A DNA stretch of 64,000 nucleotides from Sipunculus nudus. Taxonomy: Eukaryota; Annelida; Sipuncula; Golfingiida; Sipunculidae. The first letter of the stretch is position 1. Each line of letters starts with the position of its first letter. The stretch covers positions 37,221,956-37,285,955 of the forward strand of contig CM049318.1 of assembly GCA_026874595.1 (NCBI GenBank). Direction: 5' to 3'. Shown piece after piece: positions 13,101 through 22,720 of this stretch. The translations under genes were made by a program, and so were the position numbers. The notes under the pieces are model-generated. The model ran no database searches and was not told the origin of the DNA. It saw only the letters and a program-made list of their open reading frames with translations.

Positions 13101-13905
13101 TGTGGATGACTCTTTTGATGCTGGCACCAATCTAGTTTTGGAAGAAAGTGTAAGTGAAGCAACCTGCCAGGATGCCGCAGATGAGAAGGAAGATGCCACT
13201 GAGATTCTGGATGCTTCATTAAAAGAAAATATTCCCCCCTCAGAGGAAAGTATATTTACCTGTGACAAAGAGAATATCCCGGTCTTCTCTGCAGACTTAA
13301 CTCCAGCACCATGTGAAAACACAAGCGAATCATCGCAGACAGCTGTCCCACCAAAGGATGATATTAATGTTGTTGATGATAATGAATGTGATGAAAAAAG
13401 TGAAGATGGCAAAGCAACTGATAGTAATGACATGTCAGAAAATGTGCCTACTTCTGACTCAGTGATTGAAACCAAGGATGATTCTAAATCATCTGCTGAT
13501 AGAGAAGATGTCATAACTGCAGCAGAAAGGGAAACAACTTGTGGTGATGACGAACAAAATGCAATGGAATGCCAAGAAGCCACAGAACCCAGTGATAATA
13601 ATAATACTATTGAAGACAAATGCATGTTCAGTTCAGGTGCAATTATGGAAAATTCACCACTGGTTATAAAAGATCCCATGTTGCCCACCCCTGCCCTTGA
13701 TTCTCTGGTTCCCGGGCAACAAGAGGTCAAGGACATATCAGATCGGTTGCATTCATTGGCCGATGAGATGTCACAAGACACTTTGCTCAGTATGAACAGC
13801 AGTCAGCTCGTTGACATTCATATGACCTTGAACAGCATGATGAACAAGGTCGTCATGGCACTCAAGTCAAAATGTTCATCCCCCTCACAAAGTGGACTCA
13901 GATGA
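2820..13905 (+). CDS. RIF1: RIF1 C-terminal part, seven coding exons (5' end outside window)
   Basis: RIF1 (Rap1-interacting factor 1) is a nuclear scaffold that brings protein phosphatase 1 to chromatin, delays late replication origins and restrains end resection at breaks. Exons: 2820-7190, 7692-7829, 8578-8637, 9709-9881, 10887-11065, 12260-12334, 13085-13905, all with GT/AG borders and matching phases; 1,938 residues lie in the window. Most of it is low-complexity, Ser/Lys/Glu-rich and probably disordered. Key landmarks (window numbering): three AT-hook-like KRGRPKK motifs near 858, 956 and 1036; a Cys/His cluster at C520, C522, H529, C531; GILK at 1436-1439; RVSF at 1460-1463; the conserved C-terminal DNA-binding region at about 1572-1635; and a helical conserved tail near 1890-1930. 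The order SILK-type then RVSF matches vertebrate RIF1. The N-terminal HEAT repeats are not present, so the gene starts upstream. Identity is secure; the exact start of the first exon is less so. Confidence 0.95.
7191..7691. other. RIF1 intron with pogo-like MITE
   Basis: This intron runs from GTAGGT to TTTCCAG. It holds the MITE at 7332-7447 and an 11-base poly-G run at 7473-7483. The reading frame that continues past the donor into this intron is accidental. Confidence 0.85.
7332..7447. mobile_element. Pogo/Tigger-like MITE with TA target site
   Basis: CAGTGAAACCTGT at the left is mirrored by ACAGGTTCCACTG at the right, and TA lies on both sides (7330-7331 and 7448-7449). CAGTGAAACC-type ends and a TA duplication are typical of pogo/Tigger-derived MITEs. 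The element is 116 bp and non-coding. Confidence 0.75.
7692..7829 (+). CDS. RIF1: RIF1 exon with RVSF PP1-docking motif
   Basis: The 46-codon exon is in phase 0 at both ends. The acceptor is AATATTTCCAG and the donor GAG|GTAAGA. It opens with QRRVSFAEAI, where RVSF (7698-7709) is the canonical PP1-binding motif, about 20 residues after GILK in the previous exon. The central Ser could switch PP1 binding when phosphorylated, as reported for Rif1 in other species. The following residues are Ser/Thr/Pro-rich. A stop-interrupted alternative frame through the same bases is spurious. Confidence 0.95.
7986..8255 (+). repeat. Interspersed repeat family R1, copy 1
   Basis: It shares CATTTGTGAATATTCCTTGA and flanking sequence with copies at 52,384-52,557 (inverted) and 63,066-63,415. 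It lies in a RIF1 intron. The 16-base poly-G run at 7967-7982 stands where the other two copies have only GGGGG, so the run looks like an expansion. No coding capacity was seen. Confidence 0.75.
8256..8577. other. RIF1 intron, nothing recognised
   Basis: AT-rich intron sequence with no repeat or RNA gene that I can support. Confidence 0.6.
8578..8637 (+). CDS. RIF1: RIF1 20-codon microexon with NAGNAG acceptor
   Basis: The 60-nt exon is in phase 0 at both ends. The acceptor is AATATAG|AAG and the donor ATG|GTAAGA. It encodes KENEKTNVPTEEAVTDDMEM. TAGAAG at 8575-8580 is a NAGNAG tandem acceptor, so either AG could be used and the first Lys gained or lost without a frame change. The whole exon could also be skipped in frame. 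Exon status rests on the splice sites, the open frame and phase compatibility. Confidence 0.75.
8638..9335. other. RIF1 intron, nothing recognised
   Basis: AT-rich sequence between the microexon and the SINE target site. I see no gene or clear repeat. Confidence 0.6.
9336..9643 (+). mobile_element. tRNA-derived SINE with perfect 12-bp TSD
   Basis: The direct repeat TGACTTTATATC flanks the element (9336-9347 and 9632-9643). The 284-bp body has a tRNA-like head with the B box GGTTCAATCC at 9401, a body around GGTTCTCCAGCTTCCTCC and an AATAATAATAAA-type tail. A homologous copy lies inverted at 17,925-18,218. The intact target duplication means insertion into this intron is fairly recent. The body resembles conserved SINE cores known across animals; the family name is not assigned. 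Confidence 0.88.
9709..9881 (+). CDS. RIF1: RIF1 exon leading into C-terminal DNA-binding region
   Basis: Acceptor GTACCCAG|GTT; donor ACTTG|GTAAAT with phase 2, so the last Trp codon is completed by the next exon. It encodes 57 codons ending in EILPQLTTSTW, which corresponds to the segment just before the conserved C-terminal region in vertebrate RIF1 (ILPQITS-type sequence). Confidence 0.92.
9882..10886. other. RIF1 intron, nothing recognised
   Basis: A 1,005-bp AT-rich intron. No repeat, RNA gene or extra exon could be supported. Confidence 0.6.
10887..11065 (+). CDS. RIF1: RIF1 exon, conserved C-terminal DNA-binding core
   Basis: Acceptor TTTTTCAG|G; donor ACAG|GTCAGT, phase 1. The encoded stretch GLEKLLESKDIKTIGQL followed by LSVYEIN and VKKALQTVREKW aligns residue by residue with the vertebrate RIF1 region whose fold resembles the bacterial RNA polymerase alpha C-terminal domain and binds branched DNA. 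This is the most conserved exon in the window and the best evidence for the gene's identity. Confidence 0.96.
11091..11656 (+). mobile_element. Tandem-core element in RIF1 intron (Helentron/pearl-like)
   Basis: The head is TTTTATACGCCCGTC. The core is three copies, about 143 bp apart, of GCAAAATYCATGCAT (11,287; 11,433; 11,573). The end is the hairpin GCACCA-TTTG-TGGTGC (11,633-11,648) followed by TCTTGTT. The layout of head, tandem core, hairpin and CTTGTT is the same as at 2712 and 39,814, although the sequences differ. The class is inferred. Confidence 0.65.
11657..12259. other. RIF1 intron, nothing recognised
   Basis: Ordinary AT-rich intron sequence ending in a strong pyrimidine tract (TTTTTTCCCCCAACAG). 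Confidence 0.6.
12260..12334 (+). CDS. RIF1: RIF1 small linker exon
   Basis: A 75-nt exon, phase 1 to phase 1, after an excellent polypyrimidine acceptor. Donor AAAAG|GTATTT. It encodes EPELVLQNEPLPSVEEELAK then LSPQK, an acidic linker between the DNA-binding core and the C-terminal tail. It is short and poorly conserved, so the call depends on phase and splice sites. Confidence 0.85.
12719..12902. mobile_element. Pogo/Tigger-like MITE with TA target site
   Basis: CAGTGAAACCTCGTTGTGT is mirrored by ACACAACAAGGTTTCACTG, with TA at both borders (12,717-12,718 and 12,903-12,904). It is 184 bp and non-coding. It has the same terminal CAGTGAAACC as the MITE at 7332 but a different interior. Confidence 0.82.
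13085..13905 (+). CDS. RIF1: RIF1 terminal coding exon
   Basis: Acceptor TTTTTACTTGACAG; stop TGA at 13,903-13,905. It encodes 272 residues plus one completed split codon. The first two thirds are acidic and Ser/Thr-rich. The last 70 residues (PTPALDSLVPGQQ, then DISDRLHSLADEM, then MNKVVMALKSK) match the conserved helical C-terminus of vertebrate RIF1, including the Ser-rich end SPSQSGLR. An open minus-strand frame across the same bases is a shadow. Confidence 0.95.
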
Positions 13906-14915
13906 TTAAATGTTACCCTAAATATGGAAGGGCTGAAGGTCACATTACTTTTTGAGTCATTGAAGATCAAGGTCAATCACATCTCTGGATCATTTTAGCA
14001 GACATGGTGGCATTCATTAATATTTGACTGGTAGGTCACATGAGGATATGTGAGGGTAAGAATACAAAAAAAAATACCTGATAAGCTTGAGAAGCACTAA
14101 GATTCTTGGAGGACTGATAGTTGGGTGTTGGTGAATTTCAGTTACTGCTGAAGAACTGCAAGTTGCAGAGGTTTGAGTTATATCTTGTAGGCCATCAGTG
14201 TGATTACACATATATCATTTATTCTTGAAATAATCAATTTGTTAAATTATCAAGAGGCAATATTCTTATAATGACAAATTTGTGTTTACTTCCATCACAG
14301 GGGTCGAGTTGGAGCATGTATTCAGATATTTGCACTGAATCATATATGAACTTTTTATTTGGTTAACAATTGGTACTGTGATATTAAGTTTATTTTATAT
14401 TACTTCATGACATAATTCTGGTAATAATATCACAAATGTAGGGCTCAGAATCAATGTTTTGGAAAATGTAAGTTGGTAACTTTTGTATGGTGGGATCCCA
14501 GGTTGTACAAATATTGTACCTTGCAGTTGGGATTCTCCAATACAAATTCTGTGGGTGTGATCCCCCACAAGAAAAACTTTCATGGGTTTGTTTAAGGGTA
14601 GTCCATTTGATTTGATTTAAACATCGTACATGGATTCTTTATTTTCAAAGTCTGTCTGATTCTAAATTATTGAAGAAAAAACCTGTTTAAAGCCAGCTAT
14701 TCACTTTACTTTTCTATATAATTGCATTTTTCTGGTCTGATTTGGTAAAGAGGTTCAAAGGGATTATCTTTAGTTGATAGGAGTCAGATATCAGACTAGG
14801 CCCCTTTAGATGCTTACTGTGTCCCGTTGTGTGTGTTAAGGATTAATTTATCTGGGTATGAGCTGAACCACCACTTTGTATGTTTGATAATAAACTTATA
14901 ATATATACTTTTGTG
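13906..14915 (+). other. RIF1: RIF1 3' untranslated region
   Basis: About 1 kb of non-coding sequence from the stop to just past the first canonical AATAAA. No earlier AATAAA was found. The extent is predicted, not observed. Confidence 0.7.
14889..14894 (+). terminator. Polyadenylation signal AATAAA for RIF1
   Basis: AATAAA in GATAATAAACTT, followed within 20 bases by the U/GU-rich ACTTTTGTGTTTTT. This is the expected arrangement for cleavage near 14,910-14,930. Confidence 0.75.
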
Positions 14916-14964
14916 TTTTTATCACTCGTTTACCGTACAGATACATGTATTGATTATAACCATC

Positions 14965-15105
14965 TGTCAGTGATCGGGACTCTACTCTGGACTTGTACTG
15001 GAGACTTAGGAACTCTAGACTTGGGCTCGAGGGGCATGGACTCTGACGTTCTCAAACTTGATGAATCAAGCCGAGTCCATCTCAAGTCCAGCAGGGAAAA
15101 ACACA
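14965..15105. repeat. GGACTC-type hexamer minisatellite
   Basis: Variants of GGACTC/GAGTCC and ACTTGGA recur through this stretch, for example GGACTTGTACTGGAGAC. Related stretches lie at 15,735-15,865, 22,615-22,720 and, weaker, near 27,376 and 28,020. Confidence 0.6.
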
Positions 15106-15261
15106 TAAAAAAAAACTACCGTGCCAACAAATTTGGCCAACGAAAAGACTATTTACATAGCTTTAGACCTGCATTAGGGTTAAATTGTATCAGCATAGCC
15201 TTTCATGGAGTAATATTGCTGATGGGGGGGGGGGGGGGCGGGTTGCTCTTTATACGCACAG

Positions 15262-15645
15262 ATTAGTTATGTTTCTTGTGTGCTTGAAGCCTGTTCTTGA
15301 ATGCGTCCATTTTTATACAGGTGGTAATTTCTTCTGGCAAGATGTTCCACTGTTTAATTTTCCTTGTGTTCAGCTGTCAGCTTGGTTATTGTGCCTTTGA
15401 TTGGGTTGGCCACCAGGTCGTGTAGTCTTTGAAATAATTGTACAAGTCTGAGGTCTTGGCGTCTAGACTCCAGTGTGTTCCATTTGAGAGCCTGCAATAT
15501 TGATGTAACTCTGCTGTATTTGGAATAGTCGTTGGGATATGAACCGTGTTACGTAGCGTTGTATCCTTTCTAATTTTTCTTTTGGTTTTACCAGGTTAGG
15601 ATCCCATACTTGGGCAGCATATTCTAACTGAATGTAATTAAACAT
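15262..15645 (-). pseudogene. Non-LTR retrotransposon reverse-transcriptase tail, frameshifted
   Basis: Read on the minus strand, LEYAAQVWDPNLVKPKEKLE then RIQRYVTRFI is the typical C-terminal part of CR1/Jockey-type reverse transcriptases. A frameshift follows, then LQALKWNTLESRRQDLRL, then another shift to KQWNILPEEITTCIKMDAFK, the usual end of such proteins. At least two frameshifts make it dead. The body of the enzyme is missing (5' truncation, normal for LINEs). Confidence 0.88.
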
Positions 15646-15734
15646 TCAAGTAAGAAGTAAGTGTAATCTAGTGTAAAAGTATACCTGAAAATCTCTGAAT
15701 TATATTTAAAATTTCTATTAAAAAGGATATTCGT

Positions 15735-15865
15735 TACTATCAGACTCTGACTCTGGTTCCAGTGGCTTGGACTTGGACCTAAACTCAAACCTAGAGGAGT
15801 TGGACTCCGACTCTGGTGGCCTTTACCCGGACCTTCACTTGGACTCTGTTGTGGACTCGACTGTA
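15735..15865. repeat. GGACTC-type hexamer minisatellite, second block
   Basis: GACTCTGACTCTGG, GGACTTGGACC and GGACTCGACTG variants. Together with the block at 14,965 it brackets the reverse-transcriptase fragment. Confidence 0.6.
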
Positions 15866-15869
15866 TCAT

Positions 15870-16775
15870 TGGCATCTGTTGGTTGATACCTTTGGCCAAA
15901 GCCCAACTCCCGATACAAACCGTAAGACCATTTTATTTTAACGCATAGACGTCTGATACTTCTGGTGTAAAAGTAAAAAGCTAAAGTTCCTGAAAGTTTA
16001 GTTTTAATTATTACCACGAAAAGCCGACTTGTGTTAAAAATTAGCCGTCTTTTGGTCAGTCTGACGCAGAATTTTACTGTAACGGTTTTAAAGTTCCGTC
16101 TCCTTTGATTATTTTAAATAAGCATATTTGAGTTGCCCAGTATAAATTGTGACCTAGTGCTTACTGTTATGACTACGTCTTTAATTTGTCACCCAAACAG
16201 AGAACGTTAAGTCCTTTCAAAATTTCGTGTACATAAATTGTTTGTTTTTTTTATAATCATTATCTAAAGAATATTCTTGTCGAAATGAGCCGTTTGTTTC
16301 ATAGCTACAGGCCTGTAACGCAAACAATTCTGATGTAATTGTTATTTCTTGTTTAGCGCCGAATGTTCAGGCTATATGTTTCTTAGAGCGACATCTGTTG
16401 AGAGAGATGATCACTGTTAAAAAGACAACACTTTATCAGTTTCATAACACTTTTATTCATGTTCAACGTGCAGCCAGTGCTTACGATTTAATTATGAATT
16501 ATAATGTTGTGGAAGTTTCGTTATATTAAATCGTTTCTTGTTTTATGTTTATATATTATTCTATTATTTCGGACCTTCTACAAATGGTCATTCTTCTGAA
16601 ACTTTAGGATATTTTGTAAATTAATAAATTATTAAAAGCTTCTGTAGAGAGTATACATGAAAACTGCCTGTTCTCGCTCTCCATTGGTTTATATCAACAT
16701 ACGGGAGGAGTTCGTTGGTTGGTTTCCAGCTCTGTGTGACCACTTTCAACTTTCACTGTCACCAAAAAAAAATCA
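15870..16775. other. No gene seen
   Basis: AT-rich intergenic sequence with no exon, RNA or repeat that I can support. Confidence 0.55.
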
Positions 16776-16992
16776 TTAAAGGGGCCCAGTCACCTATCTG
16801 ACCTTTATAAACTAAAGGTAATCCCTTGGAACTTTTATAAAAAAAAAGGCCAAGAAACGTGGATATCACCGCACACAAACTGCTTGTTTTGTTTATATCA
16901 ACGTGTTTATAATATGCGGGGCCCGCCAAAATAAAATACGTATTTTTTTCTTCTTCTTCTTTTTCAAAAGGTAGGTGAATGGGCACCTTTAA
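16776..16992. mobile_element. TTAA-flanked MITE (deleted copy)
   Basis: TTAA-AGGGGCCCAGTCACCTA at the left is mirrored by TAGGTGAATGGGCACCT-TTAA at the right. It aligns with the 377-bp copy at 22,190 but lacks about 155 bp of its middle. TTAA duplication with A/T-GGG ends suggests a piggyBac-type origin (inference). Confidence 0.85.
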
Positions 16993-17125
16993 CAAATTTA
17001 AAAATTACTTATAAGAGCCCATAAAAAGTACATGTCAGTCTCCTTACGCCTCAAGTTGGTGCCCCCAGTGGAGAGAATAAATAAGAGAACCAAAAATAAA
17101 TGCACCATTTACGTTTTATATATAG

Positions 17126-17148
17126 CCCCCCCCCCCCCCCCCCCCCCC
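17126..17148. repeat. 23-base poly-C run
   Basis: An uninterrupted C run, the longest of more than 15 G/C homopolymers in the window. Confidence 0.9.
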
Positions 17149-17911
17149 ATCGATCGTTATTGGTTAAAGTTTCCAGGGTCTTCAATTAAGTTATCAGAAA
17201 ATGAAAGAGAAATTTTGTAAGTGGACGCAAAAGTTTGACGGTGAGGACTAAGCTTATGAGGAGAAAGGCACATGATTAAAAAATAAACTCGATGTTTTCA
17301 ATCGCCGAGCAATCTCGGGAAGTAATGTACAACAGAAATATTGTGTACACCACATTAGTAAGAAATGCTATATATTTTTTTAGAAGTTTTATTGTACGCC
17401 ATATAAGGAATTAAGTAAGCCACACGACGACTTACAAACACACACAATGTGTGTGTTTAAATGCACAGTTTTTTTAAAATTCTGTGTAATATATTTTGCC
17501 AGCTTTGATGTTTAATGTATCAGCACTTTGACATTGGCAGTGAAGTGTTAGAAAATAATACACGAATTTTTTGGTGCCGCATCATCTACAGTCATGCGGA
17601 ACGGATGAAGATATCCTAAAGCAATTTTTCATACCGAATTGCAAGGTAATCCATAAAGGCTATCCCCAGAAATTTTATATTTTATTTATTTTAATACAAA
17701 TGAAGCAATAAATGGTCAATTGACCCTGATACGCCTGTTAAATGAGGATATGTCGTTTGTGGCCGTAAAGAGACGACTCAGTGAGCATTTATATCGGGCT
17801 GATAAGCCTAACTTCCGCATCGAGTGTTAAAGTGCGTTTCAGTGGTCCAAAATGACACTAGGTCATTTGGCCCATGCATTTCTAAGCGAGAGAAGCACAC
17901 TGACTGTCTTG

Positions 17912-18231
17912 GGCCTTCCTCTCTCTTTCTTGAAGTGAAGTTGGTGCCCGAGCACATAGCCAAAGCTATGTTCGCACTGGCTCCCTCGACCAGAAGTTTG
18001 ACAGTTCGAGTCTGTGATGGAAGGTCCAAGGCGAGTTGACAGTAGATATAGTAACGCCAGTGTAGTGAGAGAGGTGATGAAGCCGGAGAACCCGGAGAGA
18101 ACCACCGACCTTGGACGAGCCACTACAACCCATTCTCATACCCACACCAGGGATCGAACCCGGGTCGCCAGCGAAGAAGGCCGAGCCTTCTTTTACCACT
18201 CAATTGTCTAGGCCCCCCGGCCTTCCTCTCT
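17912..18231 (-). mobile_element. tRNA-derived SINE with perfect 13-bp TSD
   Basis: GGCCTTCCTCTCT occurs at 17,912-17,924 and 18,219-18,231 and flanks a 294-bp body. On the minus strand the body has a tRNA-like head (B box GGTTCGATCCC near 18,150) and the same core as the copy at 9348 (GAGAATGGGTTGT, GGGTTCTCCGGCTTC). Reading frames here are by-products. Confidence 0.88.
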
Positions 18232-20421
18232 GCCGAAACGTTTTCTTTATCGGGATGGTTTATTTTAATACAAATTATTCACTTTCAACAGTGTTTTTAT
18301 CTGGATGATTAGCACATAAATAATTTTTTTTGGGGGGGGGGGGGATCCTTCAATCGTCTGCGCCGATATTCTATTAATTATGGGTTAGGAAGTCATTTCG
18401 ACAGAACGTGCTGGGACTTCAGTAATCCATTAATAACATGCAGATCATATTTAACTGTCTCTAATTTAGCGCGCTGGATAAAAAAATGTTCAGGACAATA
18501 AAGATTTCAGTGCACATTTGGTCTGGTGGCGTTCTTCATTTTCATGGGTTTTATTATAACGAAATCGAAATTTACTTTTTAACCTCGTGTTTCCTGAGCT
18601 GATATAATTGAATTAACTGATATTCAAAACATAACCTTAATTTTATGTTTACATGTTATGTTCCTGGTATCGGCTATTTATAAGCATTTTCAATTTAAAT
18701 ATTTCTCGGAAACTCGTGGATGTCGATTATCATATCTGAAACTTATAATAAAAAGGAATACCATGAATAATCATGTATTTAACCTGGGCAACGGTATGAA
18801 TAAAATATATTAGCTAACTCCTCACATGTAAAAATCAAAACAGTTTTCTTTATGCATCTACAGGATACCTCATTAAGGATGTTTTAAAGGATTTCCAGGA
18901 AATGCGTGTAGGCTGTCTTGAGAAGAGAGACTTGAGAGATGTTAAACAGTTGTCGGGCTGTTGTCGACATCATGTTTGTCCATCAAGCACTTGGCGCCGA
19001 ATCGTGCTACGCTAGCTCCGTGGGCATAGCGCAAGGCAGGCTATGAACCATGCCACGAATCGTACCCCCTTGTAAGTGTACGACTTTATTTAGGAATTAT
19101 GGGTAAAGAAATCACTTCCCCAGAATGCACTGGGGCATCTTAATACGCATATATATGACGTAGGTATACATGTGGTTTGAAGAGAGACATAGGCCGCTAA
19201 ATTACTAATATGTTGAATTAGAATAAGTACAAGGCGAATTGCATTCATATGAATGTTTTTGCAATAAGAAATTATTTATATAGGTAATATTTGGTGAGCA
19301 TGTAAGTGTGTGTGCAATGTTAACAGTAGGCTATTTCTTTAATTATGATAATTTTTTTTATTTTGAACTTTATCATTTGTGACAAGTAGCCCCCTGCCGT
19401 CTCACAATACTAACAGAAACAGTTTTGTTCACCGTTGCGCCAGAGCTCGTTTCTACTCAGAAGTTTTGCGGGTCCAGATTGTTTTAGAAAGAAACGACCT
19501 CTAGCGGAAAGGTGCAGCGGTAAACCCGGCAAAATTTGGTCCACCCCTACCGGACGTGTAACAAGCTGGACGTGGTATTATTTTTACCGTTAGGATGTAT
19601 TTTATTAATCAGTATTGTGGTTGCAGCAATTGTGCACAATGTATTGATTTCCTGTCAAAATGGGGGGAGGGGATAAAATATATTTGTTATTTCGTTATTT
19701 TATGAAAAGGTATGCTTAACTGGTATCAATGATAATTATCCTATATTAACTCTGTCTGATGGAAAAGGCACAAAGAAAGATATTTGATTACAATCTATGG
19801 TAGTATTGGTAGACATGGGTTTAAGGGCCAAGAATAAGCCCTCAATGGGACAGTATTCTGTATTTTTTTTATGAAATAACTTTTTTAATTTTTATTTCAT
19901 GTACGTTAAAAATGAAACAGAATATTCACTTTTACTTAATTCAGGTTGTCTTTGTCATGTAAACCTTCATTTGAACACAGTTAAGAGGTAAAGCCTGGTT
20001 TCTAAATACAAAAGTCCAAGTTTTAGATATCTATCAATTCCACAAAACTTGGAATTTCATACTTAGATGAAATCATATATTTCTATCTACGGTAATGGAA
20101 TTAAAATAGTTAAAATAAGATCAACCTAGTTGGGTAAGGATTTACTAACATACAAAGCTGTCACGAAACGCTTGAGATCTAAGAAATTAGCCCTTCGCCC
20201 AACCTCTTTGGGCCCCAGGTGCTCAACTGGCCAGATAATGCATTGGTGTGGCATGTCTGTGCGTCGGACGCAAGTAATCTGTTGTTTAAACATACAGCAG
20301 CACCTCGGGATCAGCCTCGTCATCGCTCATGCTGCGCTCGCTACCTCTGGGATTTATGGTAACTGATGTCAAGTAGTGCAAACGACTTGCTACCTTTCTG
20401 TACCAACAAAAGGCCCACTGA
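18232..20421. other. No gene seen; weak repeat pair
   Basis: Mostly AT-rich. Sequence at about 18,375-18,440 (ATGGGTTAGGAAGTCA, then GTGCTGGGACTTCAGTAAT) is repeated in diverged form at about 19,095-19,150 (ATGGGTAAAGAAATCA). A 13-base G run lies at 18,332-18,344. Confidence 0.5.
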
Positions 20422-20586
20422 CCGGGGGCCTGTTGCAATAACATTTTACTGGACTTAAGCCCAGTTGGGGGCCTTAATACCATGGTTACAATTGTGACGT
20501 CATAATGGTTACCATGGTGACACACAGATGCTCCTGGGCTTAAGTCACCTACATGACTTCAGTCACCTTATTGCAACACACCCCGG
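20422..20586. mobile_element. 165-bp palindromic MITE
   Basis: CCGGGGGCCTGTTGCAATAA is mirrored by TTATTGCAACACACCCCGG. Inside, GGACTTAAGCCCAG is mirrored by CTGGGCTTAAGTCAC. It is a short, non-coding, near-palindromic element. I could not define a clear target duplication, so the superfamily is open. Confidence 0.78.
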
Positions 20587-22100
20587 ATGTCTAGGTTGTC
20601 ATACTAACCAAACAGAAACTTAAACTATAAAATTTGTTTCATGTTACATTTATTCATTTTTTTTTTTTTTTCATTAAAACCTTTTATGTACACCAATAAA
20701 CTATCGGTGTCATTATCCCACAAAGCCGTGGATAAAGGTCGTGAAGGTCGCCAAGTGGGACAGATAGAATACTGGACCTGAGTCCATAAATGCTACCAGT
20801 TTATGAAAGATTGGTAACAATTCGAAAAACAAAGAAGGATAAGCTCATGATAAACAACCATATATAGGATTTGCTAAATGTATGAACAATTTTACTTTGT
20901 CATAAATAAGTGTAATCAGACTTTATATCACCGTGACAGGGTGATGAAAATATTCGGGTCCATTACATATGAAGGGTAATTTAGAGGCCTTGATAAAGAG
21001 GCTTTAAAAAATTAGGCCTTTGGCTAATATTGTTAGATTAAAATATTTGATAGGTATTTAAAAATCCTTGTTAATATATTATCTTATGCCTCATTCACAA
21101 CAATTAAGACATTAGTCAGCATGTTACGAAGGAATCTTATTGAATTCTTTGGAGGGCTTGGGTAAGACTAAGAAACAATTAATTAAATGTTGGATGTAGT
21201 TGCAATCACCATAATAGTTAATCTAATGAACCTTTCCACTGTGAGACAAGGAAATATCTTTACCCCGATGTTAACTGATATTAGGGCCGACTTTGTTCTA
21301 TAGCTGACCTTTGATCCAAACATGGAGCTTAATTTGTGAACCATGACACACATTATCTGTGTACTTAGAAAAGTTTGATAACGAACCTGGCGGCGGTTTG
21401 TGGTTTCTGACTACTTTCTAGTTCCATATATGCTTCACCAGTGCAAGCTCACATTCAGAGGCAGGCGTGGTAAGATACGTTTTTAAATAAATAAAATCCT
21501 CATCCCAAAACATCGTTTCCAGGAAGAACTCGTATCACATCATAATAAAATCAGCGAATATAAGCTCACACCGGATTTGTTTCCAGGAAGGGCGCAGATA
21601 TAAAGCCCAGTTTCATAAAGAACTCGCTTCCAGGAACTCTGTGGCTGTATATCAATATGCATATATTATTTATATGTCTTTTGATATAAAGGAAAGGATC
21701 CGATGACGCCCTTATAAAAAAACATGTGCCGCGTGTTACCTAAACCGGCATAATACGAACACTCGCATTTAGAGACCATCTTTCAGCGTTTGTGAATAAA
21801 ATTACGGAGCGCTTAACGACATTTTGAAACATAATCTGCCGACTGATGTAAAGAATATTTGTAAGCACTCTCCGATATGTTCTCCTTCATTTTACATAAC
21901 TTTCAACAAAGGAACATGTCTCCACGTATGAAATATTAAACCTTAAAAAGATTAAAAGAAAATATGTGCAGCACAGTGGAATGGTCCTTTAATATATTCA
22001 GATGAATGTGGCTGTACGAAAGAAACATTATCTGCTCATAACCAACACACGTTCCTAACCGGGGTATTCTACTGAATTTTAGACCTGCACAAAATTGTTA
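20587..22100. other. No gene seen
   Basis: AT-rich intergenic DNA. TTTCCAGGAAG-like words recur three times at 21,515-21,640. The significance is unknown. Confidence 0.5.
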
Positions 22101-22160
22101 TTAAAGGGGCCCATATCGATATCTGACGTCTATTGAATGAGGATGATCAATTTAATCTTT
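22101..22160 (+). mobile_element. Truncated head of TTAA MITE
   Basis: TTAAAGGGGCCCATATC followed by ATCTGACGTCTATTGAATG looks like the 5' end of the same MITE family, cut short 30 bp before the full copy at 22,190. Confidence 0.45.
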
Positions 22161-22189
22161 CATTTGAACACGGCAATTGAACGCAAAAA

Positions 22190-22566
22190 TTAAAGGGGCC
22201 CAATCACCTATCTGACCTTTGGAACCAAAGATAATCCTTTGGAGGTTTTTATAAAAAAAAAATAGGCCAGAAAACGTGGATATCACCGCACACAGGCTGC
22301 TTGTTTTGTTTATATCAACGTGTTTATAGTATGTGAGGGCCCGCCAAAATAATCAAAACAAATTCAACAAGGTCATTTTGCAAAAGGTGACCTTTCTACC
22401 TCAACATATATGTAACCTACCACCTTAGGTTACACGATTTTCCCGTCTGTCAAAGTTATAATAACTTTTTACAAAAAAATTGCCCTTCTTTCATTAATAT
22501 GTACAAAGAGGAAACCAGAAACCACATAAATTCTTTTTCAAAAGGTAGGTGAATGGGCACCTTTAA
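22190..22566. mobile_element. TTAA-flanked MITE, full copy (377 bp)
   Basis: TTAA-AGGGGCCCAATCACCTA to TAGGTGAATGGGCACCT-TTAA. It contains AACGTGGATATCACCGCACA and GTTTATATCAACGTG, shared with 16,776-16,992. No open reading frame of note. Confidence 0.87.
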
Positions 22567-22614
22567 TGGTATATGACAGAGCTCTACTTCTTGTTTACTC
22601 GAGATGAACTCGAA

Positions 22615-22720
22615 CTGATTTCTCGAGTCCTTTCCTAAGAGTCCGAGTCCAAGTCCAAGTGCAGGACGCTCCAGTCCTAGTCCGAGTGCCCCGAAAAAGT
22701 GTACTCGAATTCGTGTCCTC
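22615..22720. repeat. GAGTCC hexamer minisatellite
   Basis: GAGTCCGAGTCCAAGTCC and variants, the reverse of the blocks at 14,965 and 15,735. Confidence 0.6.
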
